A DNA stretch of 64,000 nucleotides from Plasmodium malariae (GCF_900090045.1 NC_041775.1:558001-622000); one strand, 5' to 3'. Shown: positions 12,001 through 22,208, numbered from the stretch's first letter. Numbers and translations: made by a program. The notes: generated by a model from the letters alone, not told the origin.

Positions 12001-14635
12001 TGTTTTTAATGTCCACATAGGACGCAAGTTTGCAGCAACATGATCGATCGGAAGGCTCCCTATTAATGTCGACGGTATTGCAATTTTTATTATTACTTCC
12101 ACTTTCGCTATTTTTGCTACCGCTAAAGGGGCTTACTATTTTTATTTTATCCATTTTGTCCATTTGGTCTATTTCTTGTAATTTCTGTTTCCTCACTTTT
12201 ATCATTTTTCTTTTTTCCTTAACTCCCTCCTCAAAGCACCTTAACTCACGTTCGATGTGGCGCAGATCGAAGAAATAGTCCAGTATCAGCTCATGAACGT
12301 TTATTATGTTACTGTCAAAGGATATCTCACTCCGTCTAGAGTCATGCGCTATTTTTTTGTGTGCATTTTTCTTATTCCTCTTATTTTTTTTTTTATGACT
12401 TGTACAGAATTTTTTCAAAATGGAAAATAAAAAATAAGTCACACAGTTGGACACTTTTGTTAGCCAATTTTCCAAATGGATATGGGCAGGGTTATAGATA
12501 AATGCTTTTCTAATTTTTTTTTTCAAGAAATTACAAAAACAAAATTCATAATACGTCAATATGTTGTCAAAAGGGGGGCTTTCTTTTTTCACTTCCACTT
12601 CCTCGACCTTTTCCTTTTCTCTTTTCGTTTCCTTTTCCTTTTCCACTTCCACTTTCTTATGCTTTTCCCTTTCTATTTTCGTTAGCTTCCTTATTTTACT
12701 TTTTTTTTTTTTAAAATAGCTAAATGGCCACAAGAACACTTTTATATTTCCGTTCAGGTTGTTCAAAACAAATTTTAAAATAATATTTTTTTCATTATTC
12801 TTATTAATTAATGGCAATTTTTTAAAATATTTATACATGTCTTTTCCCAACTCAAAGTTATACAAATGTATATCTAAATGAAGTAAGCAGTTTTTATCAT
12901 TTAAATTGTAATTATAACAGGAAGGAGTAAATTCAACATAATTACCAATATTATTACTATTACTATTGTTACTATTACTATTACTGGTACTACTATTGGT
13001 ACTACTATTGGTACTACTATTGGTACTGCTATTGGTACTGCTACTGGTACTATTAATGGTGTTACTATTATGTTGGTACTCCTTATATATATGGAAGATT
13101 TTTTTACTATAATTAAAGGAGTTATACTGATTCACGCACCCTTTGAAAAATTCAAGTACTTGTAAACTACAATAAAAATGACTAATTTTATATATTTCAT
13201 AAAATATATCACAAAGGGTCAACTCGTCCCTTTTCATTCCCTTCTCTCCATCACTTTTGTAATGATTTTCAATACTATGTATATTTGTGTACCTAACATT
13301 ATGCTTCTTAAAAGTTTTACCTCTTCTTTCTTTATTATAAAAATTGAAATGGAAATTACTTCCTTCTTGTTCACTTTCGGGGTTGTCTACACGATCAGTT
13401 CCTCCTGTTCCTCCTACCCCTTCTTCCACCGAAGAAGTACTTCCATCATCCTTCTCTTCTCCTGCAGACATACCCGCATAGTCCTGCCCATCCTTTCTCA
13501 TGGCAGCTAGCGGCTTATGATCATCCTGGTCATCTTGGTCACTCCGCTTATCCCATTCATCCTGTTCATCCAGCATTTTATCTGTGTCGACAGGATGCAT
13601 GCTCCCCTCTGCCTGTACAACTATCTTCTCAACTGTCGACTCGAACGTCTGACCATTCACATAGTTCGTTTGATCGGTGTTCCATTTATTAAGGCCGCCA
13701 CTGCTACTACTGCCACTGCTACTACTGCCACTGCCATTACTACCACTGCCACTACTATCACTGCTACTGTCAAAATAATTATTATTATCACTATGCTCGT
13801 TAATGGCATTGCCCGTATCACCGCTAACGCCGCCGAGCCTTCCACTCTGACTAGCCAAATTTATGAAACATTTTTGCTGCTTTTGCACAATGGAGTGGTT
13901 TAATAGATTGACCAGATTAATGTTATGAGATGGGTGTAGATTGATATAGCTTGAAAACAAAATTTCGGCTTTTACAATTTTGCACATAAAAAAATCTGTA
14001 ATCAAATAAATTCTTACTTCATCAATTATTTCTAATTCAATTATTCCATCTGAAAATAAAAAATTAACTTTATCTTTTGGTATTTTTGATATATAATAAT
14101 TTATTAAAAACTCATCAACAATTCTTTTTTTCAAAATGACTATTTTATTCTTGTCCAGACTAGGTAAAAAGAAGTCTGTAGGGTTTCTTAAAATATCTTT
14201 AAAGAGTAATGGAAATCTTGTATATTTTTTTGTAGACAATAAATCTAATGCACAAAGAACATTATTTTCATTAAGTTGTAAATTCATACTTTTTAATTTA
14301 CATAAATACATATCATACTGGTATTTATTTTTTAATTCTTCATAACATTCTTTAAGTTCAAATATGTGTTTTATTATTTCATTAATTTCTTTATATCTCT
14401 CTCGAAATTTATCTAATTCTAATATTTTTAAAAAACATTCTCTCATATGTCTACAATATTGTATTAATGCACTTCTTAAATAATCAAAATTTTCTCCACT
14501 ATCATCATCTACTCTTTCACAAAAAAGATTCCAATCATTTATTGATCTCCTTACAATTTTCTTTAAGATCAACCCGTAACTAATCCCTTGATAGTCTCTG
14601 TATTCGTCCTCTCCATCATTTTGATTTATATGCAT
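6035..14635 (-). CDS. MED14: Mediator complex subunit 14 (MED14) homologue, cg2 position
   Basis: This is a single exon of 2866 residues. The open frame begins six codons earlier at a TTG, so the first ATG (14635, MHINQNDGED) is taken. The N terminus follows the MED14/Rgr1 N-terminal domain segment by segment. GISYGLILKKIVRRS comes near residue 20, then RHMRECFLKILELDKF, then ALDLLSTKKYTRFP at about 130, and IVDEFLINYYISKIP. NFLFSDGIIELEI follows at about 190-205, then CKIVKAEILF. After an insert of roughly 200 residues, FYEIYKISHFYCSLQVLEFF falls near 475-495. MED14 is the scaffold joining Mediator head, middle and tail, so the product should act in the nucleus with RNA polymerase II. The remaining about 2300 residues are conserved-looking blocks separated by low-complexity inserts (Ser/Gly runs, EPINE, TKDVKD and AISGG repeats). 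The size and repeat-rich nature agree with P. falciparum CG2 (from memory), once examined for chloroquine resistance. Confidence 0.78.
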   Translation of the reverse strand: MHINQNDGEDEYRDYQGISYGLILKKIVRRSINDWNLFCERVDDDSGENFDYLRSALIQYCRHMRECFLKILELDKFRERYKEINEIIKHIFELKECYEELKNKYQYDMYLCKLKSMNLQLNENNVLCALDLLSTKKYTRFPLLFKDILRNPTDFFLPSLDKNKIVILKKRIVDEFLINYYISKIPKDKVNFLFSDGIIELEIIDEVRIYLITDFFMCKIVKAEILFSSYINLHPSHNINLVNLLNHSIVQKQQKCFINLASQSGRLGGVSGDTGNAINEHSDNNNYFDSSSDSSGSGSNGSGSSSSGSSSSGGLNKWNTDQTNYVNGQTFESTVEKIVVQAEGSMHPVDTDKMLDEQDEWDKRSDQDDQDDHKPLAAMRKDGQDYAGMSAGEEKDDGSTSSVEEGVGGTGGTDRVDNPESEQEGSNFHFNFYNKERRGKTFKKHNVRYTNIHSIENHYKSDGEKGMKRDELTLCDIFYEIYKISHFYCSLQVLEFFKGCVNQYNSFNYSKKIFHIYKEYQHNSNTINSTSSSTNSSTNSSTNSSTNSSTSNSNSNNSNSNNIGNYVEFTPSCYNYNLNDKNCLLHLDIHLYNFELGKDMYKYFKKLPLINKNNEKNIILKFVLNNLNGNIKVFLWPFSYFKKKKSKIRKLTKIEREKHKKVEVEKEKETKREKEKVEEVEVKKESPPFDNILTYYEFCFCNFLKKKIRKAFIYNPAHIHLENWLTKVSNCVTYFLFSILKKFCTSHKKKNKRNKKNAHKKIAHDSRRSEISFDSNIINVHELILDYFFDLRHIERELRCFEEGVKEKRKMIKVRKQKLQEIDQMDKMDKIKIVSPFSGSKNSESGSNNKNCNTVDINREPSDRSCCCKLASYVDIKNKLRIIYVKKPNGNIYIMRYKFYQQKIDLFMNTQNEKFFFKCHWDKIFIGVISLCYNLKLIIYIIYLLKYFSLYVYLYNLLKERFVNINPGNFCNFQFSKNEFFPNFFFHKIRLFDFLKKYDDYSSNIILAKFIEQFFSFIDFYFYLHSEVSNTCTNNNDEEMQKCMKRLIGESLLSNHENVSYQDGYCISVGSSQEGSDYSSVNGNKGRSISSVSSASGGVHTFCNKNEDFQEAPVNSSSVIGKGGVKYPTYRNKFFSVLFFTIYIQDNSVPLLLCILVEKYYIFQTYIVISFEGRSSNRSSSRKSSMNRYNNRNIDEKSKHFEKGDESNEEKEAPKNRFVIPLIHKKLSIKRKLDVYFDSVLDLVHNFSRMFTILNKISEVNFVCPVFRTHCSLSDELAREAAKKEAQETVQETVHGELHDAAQVSPHIVAGVRQNGKRKMADCMIHLVDEKYYELFIKRKKKRTFLDLQYFINKNSSNDSSDISKNYLNNYIENYMLRFHCSLEDDYYLNEVFMRMKEKSTYVFLLKILPCGSFFFKIPVKEKKFIKIKDFSVMKNKDVSLIHNNVVINMKIGRRGKGVKKGKVLKRENSGGKGSSSSSGGSSSGSGSSSGSGSSYGNSSDGYDNKSSVEGKGECEKKKCNSSRGALSWTHTKKDWVILKKFYLLVNDEFSSLNILHLFSVIIKSFSIMSLFSELYFIEKLFSPNISVPYCHLSNIGVMYFCSYNTDIACAINFNILNSRSDDIASNCAISGGAISGDAINDSAISGGAISGGAISGGAVHDSASHFLFCDDGKEKLIRSHSSTREKRNREVTTSKYLNFKVLLTDMMYIDISFNCAINCINEIFLKEKKNFYMYLKKSRSIFKVLKLICFTFEFHYNFYILVNKTNEHLNKIHFLNEITACKTFHLHYENLITVTLTYNDALQDHMKKKQLSFYIVLHPKHFSKIIIIPYFRCFYGGKPGGTYNDKFGGTYNSTSASTNSATNKDKDQRSQFSVNNFFKKEKFFQDIQRKQRSHPKEGSNSACSSKHKAEAKGAQAFIPYSNIIIDDLDEEDVLIYLFLKFCTIISIKRVGELHISKLSDDKYGGFCSSSSRCNLFRNSQGGEAGKEARNDLGNNLRTDAEAGENVYTRDSKIFEQYDMFISNIKYLFKIKNKIILSEVHFFPPTFLCSTLYSFIEFLRTLKTWVLLIRQLKIHYTDITVSSSKISNVFQYITALKRERAVSYKGKDEAQGIEEVKSEQHISNSKCDYKEMRENIFIHLVWFLYSTKIFYLEGPQLGEDKRFKRNYEFFLNKSCANPPGGKKREDSHLCPREEEADGSIGKCKKLRGEGRVPIGKEGEKEHKAWINRVMVEGEPFSRELINEELINEEPINEEPINEEPINEEPINEEPINEEPINEEPINEEPVNKEPINKEPINKEPINKEPINKEPINKEPINKEPIKTKDDENTKIEMKKKIHSDIWYLLNGDEVHVDDINLKKLTYMVNAYSFNYADIFLKKNTQKILIGKKFMQKVYSLRLWEFQNMNGFKGEKKSFNDHPSEIGNNPNDANVGHVSKMERGDHDELNLIHQLNNSPYFLNKVRKDEKGTKDVKNTKDVKDTKDVKDTKDVNNLNNLSCAGKKLISECDVHYLLHSVSIYFENVGETIDEKESWFYCNRNYGSNNNLQSGERKFILHDENILRENSKINVSLNLIYKYVRIWLSRMNYNSILSFFVIINEIIHDKKNICEFSSLIFNSVISYHEHLNFWLAEKPEALTMPFIETEFVIDEYSGNGEDRKKDSSEKGGVKTDDKFIEFVVPFTKEGEKKYMMLDEDSKNLDKSYGEIIPSHSTKNIINDNNTSNISNSVSNNVEGKDKRNEMNINNIEGKNISIHYKMRRYMPCPFKCTLIRTKEKVDILNKTNECISLTFHISSLPIKNLKEVYINNESFVKFLVSNKIDLNIAHQRIMKILQKYDLMPNYSLVASQTVLHLSTFELLVKNYNKDENVN
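7160..7262 (-). repeat. 18-bp coding repeat (Thr-Lys-Asp-Val-Lys-Asp)
   Basis: Four to five copies of an 18-bp unit give TKDVKN/TKDVKD hexapeptides in the MED14-like protein, about 170 residues after the EPINE array. Confidence 0.8.
7672..7920 (-). repeat. 15-bp coding minisatellite (Glu-Pro-Ile-Asn-Glu/Lys)
   Basis: About 16 copies of a 15-bp unit encode EPINE, changing to EPINK towards the end of the array. The array lies at about residues 2240-2320 of the MED14-like protein. The gradient of variants (NEEP first, NKEP later) shows expansion from two sub-families. Confidence 0.9.
9650..9750 (-). repeat. 15-bp coding repeat (Ala-Ile-Ser-Gly-Gly)
   Basis: Six to seven copies of a 15-bp unit encode AISGG/AINDS pentapeptides within the MED14-like protein. 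Confidence 0.8.
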
Positions 14636-15602
14636 CTTATTCTTGCTGCACAACTGAAGTTTGGGTAGGCTAACAAATTCCTACGCATATATTATATATG
14701 TGGATATGCTCAACTTTCTCCAGGTATTCCAGGTGACGGGAAACTACTACCCCTTCAGATGCGCTTAACACATATATAATATAGGACTATACCCACATAC
14801 ATGCGTACTAACATACACACATATAAATACACATATCTGTACCCGCATGCACGTGTTTAACTACATACTTTTAGTGATGAACCACCTTTCTCAACCTTAA
14901 GTTATACATAAGCACATATATACACATATACATAAGCACATATATACACATATACATATGAATATATATATATATATATATGTGCATTTATATATGTGTA
15001 TACATACATCCATCTTCACAGTATACATGCATTTAGTTCCACTTGAGAGAAATGTAACACCAGGTGATATACCAAGATAATATATATTTTTTAGTTTTAC
15101 TTAACCTTTCGTCCCTTTTTTTTTTTTTTTTTTTTTTTCTACTCTGTCACAAAATGAGCAATAATGTATACCCATATAACGATTCGCAAAGTATATAGAA
15201 AATGGCTTTTTCTAATTTATATGAATTTTGCAAAATCTGGTAAAGTTTTCAAAAAAAAAAAAAAAAAAAGCTTAAAAAAAAATTGCTAAAATGACAAATT
15301 CAAAAATGGTAATGTATTAAAAAGGAAAAAAAAAAAAGAAAAGCAAAAAAAAAAGGAAACTCACATATAGTATATAATATATATGTGTATATATACAAAT
15401 ACGCTCATGTTCACTTATATATGTATTGTTTCTAAAAAATTGACTTCGAAAAAATAAATGAACAAAAAAAAAATGAACAAAGTAAAGGCGTGCCATTACA
15501 GTAATTCTCTTAAACAAAACATATTTTTCACATTATGCCGTATATCAATACATACTGTGCTAATAATTCATATATATACATGCCATACTTACAAACATAT
15601 GT

Positions 15603-15633
<31 letters not shown>

Positions 15634-16296
15634 TATGTATTTAAGTGCATACGGCTGTACATGGGAACGCTGTATTCATAAATTTTGTATCTTCGTTCGT
15701 GGACGCGAATATCTTGTGCATTAAAATTTGTTATTACGAATAAGCATTGTAACTTTTCAAACGAAGATCTGCACCATGGTATGAAGTAATAACACGAATG
15801 ATATGAAGTAATAACACGAATGATATGAAGTAATAACACGAATGATATGAAGTAATAACACGAATGGTATGAAGTAATAACACGAATGATATGAAGTAAT
15901 AACACGAATGGTATGAAGTAATAACACGAAATGTTGACATAAAAAAATCATATATAATTGGGGTAAGCATATGTTGAATGTGTATTTACGGCATGCGTAA
16001 GGATGAGAAAATATTCTTAAAAAAAAATAATAATATAAGTTCAAGTCTTCTTTTTTTTTTTCATATGAGCCTTAACATATTAGCTTAAAAAAAATTAAAT
16101 ATGTTCATAGAGTAAAAATTATCTGCAACGGTTTGCTAAACAGGTATATTTGGATAATTTTGTTAATTAAGTGCATTTCTTAAATTTCATATATTTCGCA
16201 TATTTGGCGAATTTCTTATATATCTTGCATTTTTTGAATTTTTTGAATTTTTTTTTTTTTTCCCAACGTTCCCCTTTCCCATTTTAGTGTCAAATT
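14636..16296. other. Intergenic spacer, upstream of the MED14-like gene
   Basis: This 1.66-kb spacer lies between two minus-strand genes. It should include the MED14-like promoter on its left side and the 3' UTR of the CEP120-like gene on its right. It contains TATA/TG-rich microsatellites (14890-15010, 15600-15640), a poly-T run at about 15117-15139 and a 22-bp tandem array. I see no supportable gene. Confidence 0.55.
15776..15930. repeat. 22-bp tandem repeat, 7 copies
   Basis: The core GAAGTAATAACACGAA recurs at 15783, 15805, 15827, 15849, 15871, 15893 and 15915, an exact 22-bp period. Copies differ mainly at one position (GATATG versus GGTATG). Since 22 is not a multiple of 3 and no gene context supports it, the open frames through it are shadows. 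Confidence 0.95.
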
Positions 16297-19200
16297 TTAG
16301 CAGCTCATAAGTAGAGTGTTTAACTTTTTTTTCATATTTATAATTATTTGGTCGTCTTCGTTATATATTCCTGTATCTATTAATCTATTTATTTCACTTT
16401 TTAAATTTTCAACAATTTTAGCGTTGGCGTTTTTTGTTTTCTGTTTACTTCCATTCTCCGTTTCATTACGCATGGTGAAATTTGTTTTGTTTATTTTCTC
16501 GCCTACAAGTTTGGTTAGCTTTTCCCTACCATATAGATTCTTTTCCTTCATAGCACCTTTTTTTAAGTACATCTGATGTTTTGGGTCCTTATCCGCTGGG
16601 TTGTTTTCACCAATTTTGTGTTTGCTCGTTTGAGGAGAGGCACCACAAACATTTTTACCAAGTCGGATGTTTCCACGAATAGCTTTACTAATTCCTACAT
16701 TACCTCCTCCGATCATGCCGCTTCCTACCTTGCCACTTCCATTCTTACTGCTTCTTACTTGACCACTTCCAACCTTAGTGCAGCTAACAGTAACGCTTTC
16801 TCTTTTGCCAGTATGCTCTTCACCGTGCATCTTTCCGGTTTTTAGTAAAGCTGGGCTCACCCCGGGAAGGACACTTTCAACCTGCAGTTCCTCATCAATT
16901 ATGGACTTCATTTGGTTTATTTCCTCTATGATTGAGTGAAACTTGTCTTCAAGTATTTCGTTGTGTGTTAGGTCATAAATATGCTCTAACTGTATGGTAA
17001 AATTAGTTATAATTTGAAGTATTTTTTTTCTATTTTTTTGAATGGATTCTATATAATTAATTAAATTCTCATTTAGTTCATCATTGTGTGCTTCTTTGGT
17101 TTTATCCTTATACTCTTTTAAATGCTGCAACTCGTCCTTTAGTTTTTCAAAGTAGGTATTACTAATAATTGCATTGTCTTTACTATTGTATCTTTTTAAA
17201 ATATAATTCATTCGATCATTTTCCTTTTGGAGTGTTTTGATTTTTTTGGACAAATTATGATAATTCATTCTTAACTCATTGTTTTCTTTTATCATACTTT
17301 CACTTAAATTATTTTTTCGTAAATTTTGTTTAAACAGATATAAAGACTTTTCATATGCAAATTTTATTTTTTTTAATTTTTTTTCTAAAATATGTATCTC
17401 TTCATTTAGTTCCTTATCTTTTGATATTACTATATTATTATGACTTATCATATTTATTTGTTGTTCTTTCATATGAATAATAATTTCTTTTAATTCATTT
17501 CTTTTTATTTCAAATTCATTTTTTCTTTCTTTCTCCATAAGGTCATACTTTCTTGTAAATTTTCGAACCAATATTTCTTCCTTTTTTTTTAACTCCTCTT
17601 TCATATTAACTTCTTCCTGCTCCTTCCACATTTTAAATTCATAAATGTTACTTGGAATTTTGTCCCTTGAAAAACTCTTCGATTCGATTCCCAAAACGTT
17701 TTTCCTGTTATCCGTGCTGGTGGTTTTACGTCTTGTCGCTATACCACACATCGCTTTCCTAGCTACCCCTTCCTTTTCTACAGCTTTGTCACTCTCCTTA
17801 AGATTGAAAAACACCTCAGTGTTCAACTCAGACGTTAAGTATTTCTCTTTAAATACATTCAAATGTAGAGGGATTGTGAAATTATATTTATAATACTTTT
17901 CAAAGCTCCTTTCTTTAATTATGTCTGTGAGTTCATCTATCACCATATTCAGGCGTAACTCTCCTGAACCTATACTTATAATATCGATATCCTTTTCTTT
18001 TACTGATAACTCAAAATTAATAATTTTGTTTTCGAAATAACTTAGGATGTCTTCTTCTCTCAAATCAACGTTGTGACTGACATTGCAGTTGTTCAGTTCG
18101 ATCTGCGCAAAGTAAAACACAAAAAAAAGGATGAAACAAATAGGTAAAAGTTGGATTCAAAAGCAACGTGTATACAAGCACGTACGCAAATACGCATACA
18201 AATATTCATAAATGGACGAATGGGCAGACGCACGGATGAATGGTGGATAGATGATCGAGCGGACGAACTGAAAACCTGCGCTTTCCCCTACTCTTACAAC
18301 GTTTGCAGTTCTTCCATGACCCGTCCAACTATCACTTATCACTCATGACCAGCTCGAATTACCTGCTTGTTCTCCTGAAATGCATGCAAGGAAGACTCAA
18401 ATTTCTGCTGAAATAAGTTGGAATTTATTTTTATGAAAAACTCACTCTGCTTATCTTTTCTCTTCTCTGAGTAAATATTACTTAGCTCCAAAACATGACA
18501 ACTTTGGACTGATAAGAAAAATTCGCACCAGATAAAGTTGTCGTTTGTGCGCTTAAACTGCTCCTTAGGATAGAAGAAGTTCGCCTTCGAATTTGTTCCG
18601 TCGTTATGATATGGTGCTTCGTTATGATATGGTGCTTCGTTATGATATGGTGCTTCGCTATGATATGGTGCTTCGCTATGATATGCCTCGCCGCTATGAT
18701 AAACTGCTTGCTTATGATAAACGGAGTTGTTGTTACACGAACCATTGATGTTACTACAATTTGGAGGTAGAGAACAGAGACTGTAATCAATGGAGTTTAA
18801 GAGCTTATCATTTGTATTATACCCATCCGAATTTAGAAAAATCGAAATAACACTAGCTTTAAAATTTAGGCTGGGTACTCTACTGGTAGATGTGGTTAAA
18901 TCGTAGGTAATCTTTTTGAAATTTTTATAGCAAGTCCAAGCTTCGGAATTACCACTATTATTACTACTACCATTATTGATGTTACTATTACTGTTATTAT
19001 TACCTTTACTATTAGTTCCATTCCTATTTGTGTTGTATGTACCGTTTGTGTTGCATGTAGGTGAAAAAATTCCCTTCTTTTCTATCTCTAACTTTTCTTT
19101 ATTAAAATTTATATACATATCATTAATGCAAAAATAGTCGTTCAACTCCTTCACATTGTCAATTAGTATTAGAGAGTAATGACAACCTATGTTGAAGGCG

Positions 19201-20171
19201 CTTCGTATATCCGCTGCATTGTCATCCTTATCAGCATACATCATTCTATAGAAATGATTCGATCCACAATTCTTAGGTGCACCAGAATCATTTTTTTGTG
19301 TGCTATTATTACTACTATCTAAATGTAATGCCTTTTCACTCAAATTTTGTACCAAATCACCTACAATAATCTCTATCGTATTATCCAGAAAGAATTGCTT
19401 CTTATAATCTTGAAAATTTATATACAAATAAAAAATACGATCAAAATGAAATAATTTTAATATGTGTTTATACTTAGGATCATACTTTTCAAAAAAGACG
19501 TTATTCTTGTTATGATCGTGGAGCTTACACTTTTCCAGATCGTTTCTATCTATTAAATGTTCTTCTAATTTCAAACATATGGAAAATATTAAATCATTGC
19601 TTATATAAAAATTACTTATGTTTTCATATTTATTATTTTCAAAATGCTCAAAATCGTTTATTAGATCTTTAAATAAACATTTAAAATATATGTTATCATT
19701 TTCAAAATTTATATTATCATGTATATCTACACTTCTTAGTAAATGGATCTTATTCTTCTTCTTCTTCTTATTCTTCCCCAACTCTCCTTTTTTTTCGTCA
19801 TTTTGATAACAAGAGGAAATGTCCAAATCGTCGCTGTTATTATTTATTTTATCATTAACAATGTTATTTCTAAAATCATCGTCGTCCTTCTTTATTTGTA
19901 CAAACAGTTCACAGTGTTGAAATAGAAAATTTGCTATTTCTGTTATTGTGCCGTTGATTATACATTCATATTCGTTTCTCTTTTTTTTTTTTAAAATGTC
20001 GTGAAGCTTTTTTATAAAGTACCCCTTCGAACTGTTACTTGATTCAATATCATTAACATCTGCTAAACTTATTGTAAAGTTATTACATAAACAATTTTCA
20101 TCCTTTTCTATACTCTTAAAAATATAAAATTTCAAGTTCACGTTTGCACACACAATTTCTTCGGAGTCCAT
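16297..20171 (-). CDS. C2-like and coiled-coil protein, CEP120-like (two exons)
   Basis: Exon 1 is 20171-18363 and exon 2 is 18102-16297; the intron is 260 bases (CAG|GTAATT ... TTTGCGCAG|ATCG), phase 0, and the joined product is 1204 residues. The downstream open frame alone starts at a GTG just before the acceptor and the upstream one runs on seven codons past the donor, which supports joining. Residues 1 to about 780 alternate hydrophobic beta-like blocks (for example FYLYINFQDYKK, HYSLILIDNVKEL, WCEFFLSVQSCHVLEL) with Asn/Ser/Gly-rich inserts, in the style of tandem C2 domains. Residues about 800-960 are a Glu/Lys-rich coiled coil, followed by a Lys/Gly/Ser-rich stretch. N-terminal C2 modules plus a C-terminal coiled coil is the CEP120 architecture (centriole/basal body assembly). 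The similarity is weak by eye; another C2/coiled-coil centrosomal protein is possible. From memory it occupies the cg7 position. Confidence 0.6.
18598..18690 (-). repeat. 18-bp coding repeat (Tyr-His-Asn/Ser-Glu-Ala-Pro)
   Basis: About five copies of an 18-bp unit encode YHNEAP/YHSEAP hexapeptides in exon 1 of the CEP120-like gene, between two predicted beta-rich blocks. Confidence 0.85.
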
Positions 20172-20438
20172 TGAGGCTTATACATCTTGTGGGTGCCACA
20201 AACAGCGAAAAGCAGAGAGGGGTAGGGGAGGAGGGGAGTACGAAAACAACGAGAAAAATAAAAAATATATGGTGTGCAATAAGCGAAATGTACTGCGCAA
20301 CATGTGAGATGATGTATGAAATATATGCTATGTGATATGTACTTAGTTATAAGTGCTATGTGTTATGCTATATGTTCTTTTTTATATGTAATACGCTAAA
20401 AACAAGCTACATTAAAAAAAAAAAAATAATACTTCAAA

Positions 20439-20576
20439 ATGGATAACTGTGAAAATAATGAGGCTACAAATAAAAAATTGCATAAATTGCTCAAGGTGCG
20501 CTCGTACACACACACCCGCACACACGCACACAAACATACAGTGTTTATCAGTACACTAGTAGGTTCAGAAATGAGG
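20439..20576 (+). CDS. Possible first exons of an unrecognised small gene
   Basis: An ATG in a good Plasmodium context (TTCAAAATGG) opens 19 codons (MDNCENNEATNKKLHKLLK) ending exactly at AAG|GTGCGC, a usable donor. Fifty-six bases on, TTTATCAG|TACACT could accept, giving in phase YTSRFRNE before G|GTATGC (exon 20439-20495, then 20552-20576). Further exons could not be followed with confidence: the next plausible acceptors lead quickly to stops. The peptide composition is coding-like, unlike the surrounding CACA/TATA DNA. It may equally be chance or a transcribed leader. Confidence 0.22.
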
Positions 20577-21338
20577 GTATGCGTGTGTACATTTACATTT
20601 ATTTATATATATATATATATATATAAGTACCTAATTCATACAAACGTTCACACGCACGTACACACATATGCGGAGCTTGGTGAGAAGTGTGTATGCGGCC
20701 TCCTCACCTTTTAAAGGGGGCGCGAAAATATAATCAGCGTATTTTTAAAAAATTTGGGCTTTTAAACGCATACAGAACTATGTAAATATATATGCAATTA
20801 CTGTAAAAAAAATGCAAATATAATTACTCCTTTTTTGCTCTCTTTATTTTATAATTTTTATTTTTTAATATCTTTTTTGTATTTTGTATTTTTTATCTTG
20901 TATTTTTTTTTTTTTTTTTCAAACTCAAAATGTAAAAATGCTTAAAGAAAAAGAGCACTAAATTATTAATTAAAACGAATACTTAAAAAAATATTATATT
21001 TTTTCCATTTTTTAAAAAGTTGCGCAAAATAAGGCTTACGTACGAATGCATACACAGGAAAGCGAAAGACCCAAGGGGAAAACAAAAATGCACTCAAAAA
21101 GAGTAGAGGGGGGTGGAGGGGGAAGTTATGCACTACATTATTGTACTACTCATAAATGTATGTTTATACTTATACATACATATACACATGAGCATATTTA
21201 CACGCACATTTGCACTCACATGTACACTGACACTCACACTTACCACTGCGAAATTGCAAAGTGGTTAAGTTTCAAAACATAGCTAACGAATTTAAAAAAT
21301 AAACATAGTAATACTAAAATGCCTTAGTAGCTTGGATA

Positions 21339-21369
<31 letters not shown>

Positions 21370-21612
21370 ACAGAAATCAAAAGGTAAAATAATGTAATGT
21401 AACGCAACAAAACATGACTAAGCTCTTTTATTCTTCTTTTATTATAACAATCTTCATTTAATTTTCCATAGAGTTTTTTCCTCCCCCACGATGTAAATTT
21501 TTATCCCGTTATTTCACAGTTTTTCTGGTAAGAATATGTATCAATGACCTCCCGCATGTAACGAAGTATGCTTTAGAATTACACGCCTTATAAATGAACA
21601 GTTAAATAATAA

Positions 21613-21775
21613 ATAGGTAAACATATAAACATATAAACAAATTAACAAATTAACAAATAAACAAATAAGCAAATAAACATATAAACAAATAAACATATAA
21701 ACAAATTAACAAATAAACAAATAAACAAATTGACAAATAAACAAATAAACAAATTAACAAATTAACAAATACAGT
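21613..21775. repeat. AAACAAATAA-type short tandem array
   Basis: An irregular array of 8-bp units (ACAAATAA, ACAAATTA, ACATATAA) lies in the divergent intergenic region upstream of the RPA3-like gene. Confidence 0.75.
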
Positions 21776-21996
21776 TATCCATTTTATAAACAACTGATGA
21801 TTGAATGAGAAAATGTTTATACCTCCCTATTACAAAAAAAAAAAAAAAAGAAAAAAAATATAACATAAAAATATCTGGAAAATAAATGAAAAACTGATAA
21901 GAGATACCCAGTTTTGAGAATAAGAAAAAGGAAACTTTTCCTTTCTCATTTTTTCCCCCTTTCCGTTATTCGCGCATCGCTAAACGTGTAATATAT

Positions 21997-22036
<40 letters not shown>

Positions 22037-22208
22037 TTATATACATATATATATGTGTATATATTTATCTATTCATTTAAAAAAAAAAAAAGCTTACCCC
22101 CTTACGGCTATGTGTTCCGCACAAAGTTAAGTAAAAGTTAGCGTAAAATAAAATTAAAAGGGAAAAATTAAGCAAAAAGTATACCTGTACAAAACTTAAG
22201 TTAAAAAT

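Larger units (their letters stand above)
20172..22208. promoter_or_regulatory. Divergent intergenic region (shared promoter space)
   Basis: The CEP120-like gene reads left from 20171 and the RPA3-like gene reads right from 22209, so both promoters should lie in these 2 kb. The region holds poly-T/A runs, CACA/TATA microsatellites, an 8-bp-type ACAAATAA array (about 21613-21775) and a (TA)n block (about 22003-22031). No specific factor site is called. A possible extra exon at 20439 is listed separately. Confidence 0.5.

Noticed and set aside
15776..15930. Possible CRISPR-like or telomere-like array
   Set aside because: Units are contiguous with no unique spacers, and the genome is eukaryotic; the motif is not the Plasmodium telomere repeat (GGGTTYA).
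15528..16044. Three overlapping minus-strand frames with Tyr/His/Ser/Cys repeats
   Set aside because: They read the same 22-bp array in three frames; because 22 is not divisible by 3, the repetitive peptide is a frame-cycling artefact.
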